Below, piece after piece: positions 43,413-53,683 of a stretch of 64,000 nucleotides of DNA. The notes beneath the pieces are model-generated. The model was not told the origin of the DNA. It did no database searches and was given only the letters and a program-made list of their open reading frames with translations. Every line of letters begins with the position of its first letter. Within the stretch, counting starts at the first letter, position 1. The DNA is from Anthopleura xanthogrammica (Eukaryota; Cnidaria; Anthozoa; Actiniaria; Actiniidae), in NCBI GenBank assembly GCA_964019055.1, contig OZ025209.1, positions 1,864,197 through 1,928,196 of the forward strand. Reading direction: 5' to 3'. Position numbers and translations under genes: made by a program.

Positions 43413-45685
43413 ATGGACAACAATACCAGCAGAGGTAAGTTTACAATAGATTCTCATTCACTGTTTCCTCTTTGAAACGAAAATGGAGAGTTTTCGTGTC
43501 TCCATGTCCTTGAACTCATCAAGGACACTGACCAAGAATCCAATACCGCGAGGAAAACCAAATAACAAGTGGTCGTACGTTGAAAATTAAAGTCAAGGTG
43601 TTTTGATAGAATTCTCCTACATTCTTCAGTACTCCTCTGTATATCCACTTCAATATTCCTCTTGAAACTATAGTTTATTTTTCTTGAAGGTTTAAAAAAA
43701 TATCCTTACGTCAATGCTGAACAAACGCCTGAAAATATACACAATATTGATAGTCTAAGTGAAGAATAAATTGGGATTCGACCCAGAGTAATCATCGAGA
43801 AATCCCCATCGATAAAATGACTTATCGCCATCTTAATTGAAAACAATGTCTAAAAAAGAAGTTTTGTTTTTGATATTGATCCTTTCTAGTAGAATAAATT
43901 ATGTTTTTTGATCCCATTAACAATTTTTCTCGGAATTTGAGTGCAGTTATGATGAAAGATAGAAGGTTATGAGTGAGAATTTGTTGAAACATTCTTAATG
44001 CGTACTGAGTGACCGCAAATAACGCGAAGTCAGATACAATTTAATTTTACTAATGAGTAGATTTATACAGAAAAGAACACGGACGTGCCGTGGTCGTGAC
44101 GGTCTCAATCCGAGCATTAAATATTTCCACTGGCTGAGCAGTCATTTTGCGCTCCCATTGGTTCAAAGGATGTGGTCTGTTCCGTGCCGTGCCGGTATCG
44201 TGAACAAGCATTTTCATTGGCTGAGCAGTAATTTTGCGCCCTTATTCGTTCAAAGGATTTCACTAAGTTTCACTCTTTTTCTCTTCCAGTGACCAATTCC
44301 ACAGCGACTCTATCAGGACAGGCCCTTGCTGTGGTTGCTATGACGACTGCATATTCGATCATATTTGTTGTTGCGTTTCTTGGCAACGTTTTGGTGATTT
44401 ACGTGGTCGCTTCTCGTTCGTACATGAAGACTACGTTCAACTTTTTGATCGTCAACATGGCTATTGCGGATCTTCTCGTTAGTGTTCTTATCATGCCGAT
44501 ACAAGTGAGTAGGACTACTTGGTACTCTCCCCTTCCCCCCCCCCCCCTATCCTCAGTATCCCCGTCCCCCCTGTTATTCTCGTAAAACTCACCATTTTTA
44601 CACTTCCTGTAATGCTGAAACTCAACTGCTATCAATGGAAGCCGACGGTGCGCACTTTACCCCATCTCTCCGCATCAGTGCTCTGTTTTAAGAGTATTCA
44701 AAGCTGAAGCTACACGAATTAGAGAGAAGTCGGTAATACGACTACTGACTGTGTAACCAAATAAGTGCCCAAACCTCACTCTTCTCTGTTAAGATCTATT
44801 CCATACAAAGGCCTCCAATTGCGAGACGTAACTAGGAATAAGCCCGCTTTTCTTCTATTTTAGGTGAAGTTTTTACATGTTGGTCAAAAATGGATCAGTG
44901 GTGGTTTCGGTGTGGTTTCTTGTAAATGGGTAAACTTCTCAGGGACACTTTCCATTGCGGCGTCAATTATTGCACTAGTAGCCATATCATTGGACCGTTA
45001 TTTTGCTATCATTCATCCCTTTAAACATTTACCAGTGATACGCAACACCAAGATGATAACTTCATTGATATGGATCTTCTCTGCGCTGGTCATGTTTCCG
45101 TACCTCCTCGTTTTTGATGTCGCTAAAGCAAGGAACGGGCAAGGCTGGGACTGTCGAATGATATGGGACATAATTTCTACTTCACCAACCAAGCAGTTTG
45201 AATTTGCGCGAAGCTTCTTCATGTTTACTTTGATTGGACTTTACGCTGTACCATTGGTACTGATCGCGTCTCTGTATATTAGAATTGGTAAAAAACTTTC
45301 ATCGCGTAAGATTCCTGGACATTCAACAGCTAAAAGTATACAGAAAGCACAGACATCGAAGCGCAAAGTCCTGCGCATGCTCACGATTGTAGTCATGGTA
45401 TTTGCGCTGTGTTGGCTTCCTGCACATTTAATGCACCTTGTGGTATACTACAACACACCTTTATTCTGGCGACTGCTTGCTACTGCTCCTTACGTGGAAA
45501 ATGTTGCGTTCTTCCTGTGTCACGCAAACAGCGCCATCAACCCTTGTCTGTATGTCACGCTCAACGAAAAGTACAAACGCGAATTATTTAGGCTTTTGAG
45601 TTCTTGTTTTCCTGGGTTGAAAAAGAGAGGGAATCGACTGACGATGACCTCGATGGCTAGCGAGATGCATCATGATGACTACTAG
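43413..45685 (+). CDS. Class A (rhodopsin-like) GPCR, neuropeptide-receptor type (352 aa)
   Basis: Exons are 43413-43434, 44290-44504 and 44864-45685 (1059 nt, stop TAG). The short N-terminus MDNNTSRVTNST has N-glycosylation sequons. Seven helices are visible. Helix 1 carries GNVLVIYVV (Asn40), helix 2 has NMAIADLLVS, and helix 3 opens with Cys99 and closes with SLDRYFAIIHP (DRY 123-125). The partner cysteine lies in GWDCRMIW, helix 6 has FALCWLPAHLMH and helix 7 has NSAINPCLYV. The short C-tail has SSCFPG, a possible palmitoylation site. DRY, CWLP and NPxxY are intact, so G-protein coupling is expected. Cnidarians have many such receptors for amidated peptides, but the ligand cannot be read from sequence. 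A 5' UTR exon may start at 43280, after ttattcacag. Confidence 0.9.
44085..44270. mobile_element. Tandemly duplicated dispersed element (GPCR intron 1), copy 3
   Basis: Two roughly 100-bp units (ggctgagcagt, attttgcgc, gttcaaagga) separated by ccgtgccgtgccgg. Related to 16745-16960 and 25560-25740. The second unit ends only about 20 bp before the exon-2 acceptor at 44289. Confidence 0.55.
44637..44735 (-). repeat. tRNA-derived SINE, 5'-truncated copy 2 (GPCR intron 2)
   Basis: The reverse complement contains cttctctctaattcgtgtag, agctttgaatactcttaaaa and gtaaagtgcgcaccgtcggc, matching the tails of the copies at 27-172 and 47352-47497. The tRNA-like head is missing. Confidence 0.65.
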
Positions 45686-46768
45686 CGACTGGGCAGATAT
45701 GCTGGCAAGATACCGCAGGCATAATCAGTTATAGATCGAGAGTAGAGCTATAATGGAGTTCAAGATCGGCTCATGTGATTGCCATGGCTAGTAAAGTAGA
45801 ACATGATAAGTTCCAGAGAGCTTAGATGGTAAAACTGCAATCAATCAAGAGAAGTTGGAACAGGTCAAACAAGGTTGTCAATGGCTGTATTCGTGAATCA
45901 CTTTGATTTCTAGAGGGTCAAAAATGGGTCATGTACAACCAGATGAAGACGAAGGATAAATAATTAAATCGTTTTATTTATACACTGTAGGCTTTAAAGC
46001 TATGAGCTTGTGGGGCCGTGTATCCTCCATACACACTTCAATATGGCTAGCCAGACTAACCATAATGTACGGTTTGCGGATCAGGTTCCAGTAACTAGAA
46101 TATTTGGAAGCATATGTGTTGCATAATATGAAGGTCTTAAAAGGGGCGAGGAAAAGTTTAATCAACAGTCAGAGGAAAGAAGACAACGTAGGAAGCAGAG
46201 ACAGCAAAGACTACAAACTCAGGTCCCCAATCCGCACTCTAAGATCATCTGCAACCTGTGCGGTAAAGACTGCCAAGCAAGGATCGGCTTGCTGAGCCAT
46301 TTCAGACTAAGAACTACCATTATCTTGCGAGATATAAGGATACCTAATACTACTACTATGGGTTGCAGATCACAATAGGGGCTGCAGTTAACAGAAGGAT
46401 GCTAAGAATTGACTAGTATGATTGAAAACATGATTGAGAGTGGCCAAAACGAAGGGTGCAAGGAAACACTAGCTTGTATTACATGCAGAACAAAGAGCAA
46501 ATCTCTTAGTAAAGACCTAAGATAAATAACCTAAAATAAAGAGTCTTTTGAAACAAGATCAAATAAAGTGCATGATAGATATAGAAGAACCACCTTTGGA
46601 GGTGCCTTAGAGATAGTATCCATTGGTCTTTTTTAGCTGCACCTCTTTGTAAATTTATTCAAAAAAAAAAACGTCTGGAAAAAAAGACATCAAACAATCT
46701 CCATCAGCTCCATGTGCAGTAGTAGTGCGCGCGCTCAGCGTGGTCTTTCAGTTTACATAAAACCATCT

Positions 46769-46961
46769 ATAGACCTCTTTACCTTGGGCGTAATGTTTTC
46801 TCATCTCATTCTCTTGGGACTGAATAAGATTCTTTGTTTGAGTTGTATCCATATTCATGTGTCTTCTCATGCGCAACCGTTAGACAAAGAAATGATACTC
46901 TAGGGAATGACACGCGCGGTCTGAAATGGGAAAGCATTACGCCCAAGGTAAAGAGGTCTAT
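46769..46961. mobile_element. MITE with 27-bp perfect terminal inverted repeats
   Basis: Left end atagacctctttaccttggg and right end cccaaggtaaagaggtctat are exact complements over 27 bp, extending into cgtaatg. The interior (about 140 bp) is non-coding. A degraded and internally duplicated relative is at 27830-28075. Confidence 0.9.
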
Positions 46962-47351
46962 TGCCTCAGAAGCGCACTAAACAAAGTGCCACAAGTATTC
47001 ATGCATTTATATGCATCTATGCGAAAATATTCTAGAGAAAAGACATGAAAACCACAATTCTATATGCAGTAGTGCGCATGTCAGTAAACATAAACTTCCA
47101 AACTAGTGACACGTATCCCATAAATCAGTTAATAACACCGCTTGTGGTCTAATTTGGAATAATAAATTAAAATCTCAGGGCGATTACAAAATACAGGCTT
47201 TGATTTGGTTGCGCACTGTTATTAACTTCAGAATAAATTAAAACCAGATATCGACTCATAAACCAGTAATACATGCGTGTTAATCTAATAGGGGAAAGGT
47301 AATATAATCATATTTAATGTCGGAAGTTCCTTCAGTTGAAATTCAACCGCT

Positions 47352-47497
47352 ATCGACGATGCGCACTTTACCCCTCTCTCCATCAGGGCTACACGGATTA
47401 GAGAGAAGAGAATTCGAAACAGACGTGGATATCCTGAGGATCAACCCATGTACCTCTAGCTCCGAAGGCCGCGCACTGACCAACTGAGGCACGCCTG
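47352..47497 (-). repeat. tRNA-derived SINE, copy 3 (near full length)
   Basis: The reverse complement starts gcgtgcctcagttggtcagt (A-box-like), has tagaggtacatgggttgatc (B-box-like), then ctctctaatccgtgtagccc and agaggggtaaagtgcgcacc. Closest to full length of the three copies seen. Confidence 0.75.
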
Positions 47498-48017
47498 CTC
47501 CTAAAAAAGTACTATTGATAATATCCATAGTCTAGTCACTTTTGCGGCCCTTATTAGGTGTTTCAGGTTAGGAAAACTAATAATATATAACAGTTGCAGA
47601 AACTATTGATGGCCGGTGCTTTGATTTGAATCGGCGCGCTCCCTCAGTGTCTTAATGAATATGCCAAACTGTTTCGAGAACCAATTAGAACTTCCGGTGA
47701 TCTTTTGAAAATTCCTTTGCGAGAAGCGAGAAGGCACTATAAAACGTACCACGTGCTGTATACACTTGTAATTTTTAGAAAGCGCAATTTTAAGTCAATA
47801 ATAGAAGCGGCTTCGCGGTGCCGTCAGTTACGAAAACCGCTGGATCCGGCTGCGAGAAGCAGTAAACAGCACCGCAGTATTCCAACAAATTGCTTTGATT
47901 TGATCTGACCGCCAGTAACTCGCAAAACTACCTCATGGACCGGTTACAAAGAATATTAGGCGTGATATTAGGAGGATTTAATCTCGGTGATCATGATTCC
48001 ACATCAACGAAATTTGC

Positions 48018-48465
48018 GCGCTAGCTGTTAGGCCAAGTTTAGACATTGAACTTTTGCCGCTTCGAATCTAAATGCCTTTGAGGTCGAGCGCTGTTTTCTC
48101 TAAAACTTGCAGAAGTATGTAGACCAAATTTAACATATATCGTCTCCTAAAAATAAGGAAAAGAACTGATGCCGGTCTTGTATAGTACTCTCTCAGCGCT
48201 AGCTGTTAGGCCTAGTTTAGACATTGAACTTTTGCCGCGTCGAATCTAAATGCCTTTGAGGTCGAGCGCTGTTTTCTCTAAAACTTGTAGAAGTATGTAG
48301 ACCAAATTTAACACATATCGTCTCCTGGAAATAAGGAAAAAGAACTGATGCCGGTCTTGTATAGTATTCTCGGCGTTTTTTTTAGCCGCTGGCATCAAAG
48401 GCAATTAGATTTATTCGTCGCGGCAAAAGTTCGACGTCTGAGCTGGTCAACAGTTGCCCGGTCTA
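48018..48465. mobile_element. Inverted-repeat element with a 178-bp tandem duplication of one arm
   Basis: A 178-bp unit starting gcgctagctgttaggcc is present at 48018-48195 and 48196-48374, about 97% identical by eye. A third, inverted and diverged segment at 48383-48465 contains caaaggcaattagattt and gcggcaaaagttcgacgt, complementary to the unit's gaacttttgccgc and ctaaatgcctttg. This suggests a MITE whose left arm duplicated. Confidence 0.75.
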
Positions 48466-50534
48466 GACCCGACAATGCAACAAGTTCGCGTTACCTTATA
48501 TCATATTCCAGTCTCTCTCGGTCGTCTAGTCAGATATCACGTGACTAAGCCCAGACGTCTCATGTAGCGTCTCATGTAGCTGTTTTTTTAATGTATTTTT
48601 ATAGATATAGAGAATGAGACAGAAAACCAGATCACAGCAATCAAATGTTAAAAACACTTAAGAGCTGTGACAAGGATATCTGGGTCACTCAAGAGTCGCA
48701 CGCGCCATTGAGTAGCCTCTTTACTAAGGATGCGTGGGTTGCCACGTCGCGACGTCCAGGACAGCACGTTTTAGAACGAAAGGGACAATTTCATCGAGTG
48801 ATAAGAAAACGAGGCTCGGGCTTCCTGTGCATAGTAAATGAAGAGAGGAACTAGGAACGAAAAATCTAAAAAAGTCATTTTTTGTCCTTTCCATTTTCTT
48901 GCAGTCCAGGGCCAGTCTTCTTCTTCCCAAACTGCGAGAGTTGTCTGTGTATGAGCCTAAAATGAAAAGGAAACCACAGTGACTTCTAAATGGCTTTCGT
49001 ATTCAAGCGCTGTGATTGGTTAATCTTCATCGGTTTGTGATTGGTTCATGAACGAAAGCAGGCCATTCAAGACTAGAGTAACTCTATCTTATACTATCGT
49101 ATATGTTTGTTACTGCGACAAAAGCTGTTCCAGCGTGTTCCTCCATAACAGAACGTGCTTGAGAAATACTTTAATAAGTTCTTAACGCTTCAACGTCAGT
49201 GAGATTCTGTTCTTGACCCTTGATATTGTAGTCCGATATTGACTGAGCCAAAAGCTCAAAACGTGCTTAATTAAAATTTTAGGGAGCATAATTTAGGTAA
49301 GTTTAGTCGCCTGCATCAAATAGTAGCATAAATATCAGCCGGTCAAGTTCACTTGGATTTCACTAACACAACGAGTCTTATCGGATTTAAAGAGAATTGT
49401 TCAACGTCTACAAGTAGTTTTTTAACTGAAAAAAATCTTACTGGATTCCAACTGTAACACATCGTAGAAACAACCTTGCCTGTCAGAGAACGATAATAAG
49501 CTGAAAATCTGTATAGTTTAAATTACCCTGCTTACATAGGTCTTTTATATATCAACCCTTAGCTACAGAGGGGAAGAGAAATAACCTCTGCTCGCAGGGT
49601 AAGTTTTTAAATCACAAGTAGTTTTAAGAAGAAATGAAAATTAAAGTTACCGACTCGACTTATCTGAAGTCTCATTCGACTGAAATATTACGAGAAAATC
49701 AAAAATATTTTTTTCCCAAATCCTGTTAGAAAGAAGATAACAACAAACCAGTGAGACGAACCTTTTCTCTTGAGCTGACCAAAGAGTTCTGCTTACCTTA
49801 CCTACCGAGATAGTCTATTTATTCTCAGTTTTAATGACTGAACTGAACTCCTTGACTAAGCCATTTTATTAAAGTTGAGCAAATTTCCGGCGTATGGTTC
49901 TTCAATGTAATAAAACTTGTTTGAGTTTCGAGTGAAGATTTGCCAAAACCTTGCGTTTTGTCTTCCTGTACAAGCCAATACAAACACTCTTTCATCTCCT
50001 GGGTTTGTCAGTTTGTTCTTGGTTAAGATGACCTTGTTTCCCTGTTTGTTGTAACAGGATTTTCGCTAAATATTTATTTGTTTTTGGTTTGTAATTTCAG
50101 TGCTACGAAGGTGCAAAAGCATTGTTTATTTACAGGTGGAAATTGTGTGAACAGTAATTTTTACATGCACACTACAGTGTCACGCTGTATATAACTGATA
50201 TTTTTCTAACTTGTGATATAGGCAACACAGGGTTGTTTTTTTTTTCGTTTGACGAGTTAGTTAACATATGAGGTTTCTGAGACAAGCTGTAGGACGGTTT
50301 TGTTTTCCGTTTTAATAAAATATTTTGCCGTGCTCAATGCACTGTCACTTGTAGTGTGTCTCAGTCAGTTTAGTTAATTTTCATCGTTTTTCGGTTATTT
50401 TTTCTTGAAAATATTCAAATTAATTAAAAAAAAAAACCAACTGAATGAATGAATGAAAAGAACGAAAGAAAAAAAGAAACTAAATTATCTATTTGAACAA
50501 CCCTATAGGGAATTGTATAATGTATTCACCTTTC

Positions 50535-50604
50535 GTTAAAAAAGAAAGAAAAAAAGAAAAAAAGAAAAAAAGAAAGAAAGAAAGAAAGAAAGAATGAATG
50601 AATA
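50535..50604. repeat. (GAAA)n microsatellite
   Basis: Short gaaa/aaag run, ending in gaatgaatgaat. Confidence 0.85.
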
Positions 50605-52017
50605 AACTCGACTATAGTTGTCGAACGGGCTTTATTAAAATTGATATTCTCGGATTTTACTATTTATATATCAGCATCAGACAGTCGTCAGAACAAACTG
50701 AACCAATACTGAACATACAACTAAAGAACTTGGAGGGAAATGATTATTATTGTGAAACATCTTGTCACCTAAGATCACAATGTCACTCCTTGAGAAAAAA
50801 CTCTCGAGAATAAATATATGAAAAAGGAAATTAAACTTTGAACTTGTGAATCCTCTTTTTTCTTTCCGATGACACTGAATTAGTCACTTATTTGAAAAAG
50901 CTGACTCATTTTTTTCTCCAATTCCAGCCATCCTTATGAATCCTTATCCAGCGGATAAAACCTATACAAATTCTATACACTGGATAACTCTTATCCGATG
51001 GACAACTTTATCCAGGCTTGGTTCCTCGACCTCGACGCTCCTCCTCGCAAAATACCCTCGTCATTCCGCTCCTTTCAGTCTAAGACAAGGAACCTCTGGT
51101 ACCTAGGGCTCCAGGTACCAGAACACGTACGGCGGACATCATGGACAGGTGTCAGCAAGATGGTCTTTCGCTCCAGTGCCCAACGAGCGCGAGGACGGAA
51201 GTTGGACAACGGGACCTACATACGATCGAGAAGCACTAGAGCGAGACAGCCTTCGTAGCCCGAAGATATCATGGTCAACCATGGTCGGTTCCGAACGAAT
51301 GGTCGGCGTAAAACACTCAACATTTCTGACTATGATACTAGTTAGGTATACTAAAAAAACAAGACTTTTGTCACTAAAATAAAGTCCTTTCTAAAAAATA
51401 TGAAAATGTCTCTGGAACAGATGGTATAGCGGCAGAAAGTTAAGGAAAATAAATGGCCAGAATCCCGAATCAATCGCTGAATAAGAAAAAAAATTCCCGC
51501 TTTTTCCTGATATTTTTTTCGCTAGCATGACCATATTTTCTTAACTTGATAGTTCAGGACAGTATTATATGGACAGAAATCCCACAAACAATCGTTCCTC
51601 TGTTGCTTATTCCTCCGGAAATTCCTGTCTTTCAGAATTTAAAATTTCTACGACCAACTAATTATACAGATTATAATTACAGGCTCCGATGGACTTTGTA
51701 CCTATGACCATAATGATTAGCAATCCAGGGGGTAGCCAACATGTAGCCTGCGTGCGCAGCCCGAGTCGAGCTAACTACCGCACAAGACTACCGCATGGAG
51801 ACGTACGTAGATGACTGAATGATAAAGGTCACCTCTAAACACACGCTAATACGATCAACATACGTAGTTCACAAAAAATTCGAGAGCTTTTAGTCAACTG
51901 ATTCGAAAATTACAACGGTTTTCATGTCCGCCTCGCAAAATTTAAACTAGTCTAGTCTTTGTTGAAAGAAAGCAGAGAAGAAAGACTGAGGCAAGAAAGA
52001 GAAAGAATAGAGAGAGA

Positions 52018-52230
52018 GGGGGAGAGAGAGGGAGAAGGAGAAGGAGAAGGAGAAGGAGAAGGAGAGGGAGAGGGAGAGGGAGAGGGAGAGGGAGAGGGAG
52101 AGGGAGAGGGAGAGGGAGAGGGAGAGGGAGAGGGAGAGGGAGAGGGAGAGGGAGAGGGAGAGGGAGAGGGAGAGGGAGAGGGAGAGGGAGAGGGAGAGGG
52201 AGAGGGAGAGGGAGAGGGAGAGGGAGAGAG
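52018..52230. repeat. (GGGAGA)n hexanucleotide array
   Basis: About 200 bp of gagggagagggaga-type repeat on the plus strand; the complement is pure pyrimidine. The G-runs of three, repeated every six bases, could support G-quadruplex formation. It is followed at 52300-52455 by an ATT/ATC-type simple repeat. Confidence 0.97.
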
Positions 52231-52309
52231 CAGATATTTATCATTTTCCACCTGACAATCACCAGCTGAACACCATCCTCAATGTTTTGCCAATAGCTCA
52301 CCATCATCA

Positions 52310-52415
52310 TCATCTTATTATTATTCTCATCATCGTATCTTTATTATTATTATTATAATTATAATTATCATTATTATTATTATCATTATTATTATTATCA
52401 TCATTATTATTATTA

Positions 52416-52454
<39 letters not shown>

Positions 52455-52455
52455 T
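52310..52455. repeat. (ATT)n / (ATC)n simple repeat
   Basis: Interrupted tta/att triplets with a few cat interruptions; non-coding. Confidence 0.9.
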
Positions 52456-53683
52456 GTCTTTGAAGCTTAATCTGTTGGGTTCAATAGAACTGGTTCCTCA
52501 ACCGCGAAGTAGGCGGCCTAATATTTCACGGATATCGACCCTAAATGTGTAACTCAATCAATTACTGACGTGTCTGTCTGGTTCAGACTTGTTTCATCTT
52601 CCTTGCCACGAATCGGTGGAACCAATACAAAATAACAAATATAGTCTTTAAATTATTGTGGTTTTGCTAATGTCTTTATCCCAAATTAAATGATTCACAA
52701 TTGCTTCGTTTATTGAACATTTTAAAACCTTATGAATTGGGGAATACTTCAAAATTTGCATTGAAACCACAACGAAAAAAACAAAAAATATACAGCTCGA
52801 AAGAAGGACTGCTTTTTTCCGAAGCGGCAAACAGTTAAAGTCTGGACGTGCCGTATAGTTGGCCAAGGCTTTGAACTTTTGGCCCAAAAATTACGACTTG
52901 ACTTTATATTTTCTTTGGCTTGAGAGATGAAGATGATTTAAGATGCTTTTCTATTGGCTTTTAGGATTTACGTCACATTAAGTACCGATTTAAAAAAAAA
53001 TATCGGTAGAATATTGTAGCCCGTTATTAACTGTTTTTTAACTGAACTGAAAAAATTTCCTCCTATATTCAAATAAGGAGGATAAGACAATATTTTAAAG
53101 AAAAATGGGTAGGGCCGCATTTGGAGGAAGGAAACGCCCTGAAAACACCTATAGTTTGATCATCTATTTATTTTATCCCGTCATAGCCGAAGAAAGAAAA
53201 TTTTACCAGCAGGTTATACAACGCCCAGATCGAAGAAAATTGACTTGAAAAATTATTTAACAAGTTAAATTTTTATTTCCATAGGATATAAGAATTTTTA
53301 GGCAAAATTTACTTCCTTTTTTCCGCAGTTCCGGTTGTCATACATTGGTGATCGACGTAAAATGTCCACTCTTCTTTCACGTGAAGAATAATCACGTGAA
53401 CCACTAAAATAGATTTGTAAACACAACCTTGAAGAAATTCAGGTACAAAGGTCATTTTTATTTTGTTGTTCCACGTGGTTGAGGGTTTGCTTCATGCGCT
53501 GTTCACATGTAAGCTTCTTCGTGATTGGTTAGTTGGTTTGGTAGTGCGTCCTGATTGGTCCAGCCCACACATACGCCCCTTGCCCTGCATGATCATGGCT
53601 ACTGATCTAAGTTCACTTACAACTCGCAGAATAATAACAAACGCTCTCTGTAGCGAAAGGATTTCAGAAATTATATCCAGGTT

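Larger units (their letters stand above)
45686..53683. other. 8-kb intergenic region between GPCR and KLF10-like gene
   Basis: Contains the GPCR 3' UTR, a MITE (46769-46961), a SINE (47352-47497), a duplicated inverted-repeat element (48018-48465), GAAA, GGGAGA and ATT simple repeats, and short repeats of a ttatccagcggata type at 50940-51015 that resemble 38575-38650. No coding exon could be supported. 48550-50400 and 52480-53460 look single-copy and featureless to me. Confidence 0.5.

Noticed and set aside
51942..52313. Open frames of Gly-Glu, Pro-Ser and Leu-Pro dipeptide repeats; also considered as a telomeric repeat
   Set aside because: Explained by the GGGAGA microsatellite; it is not TTAGGG and is internal to the sequence.
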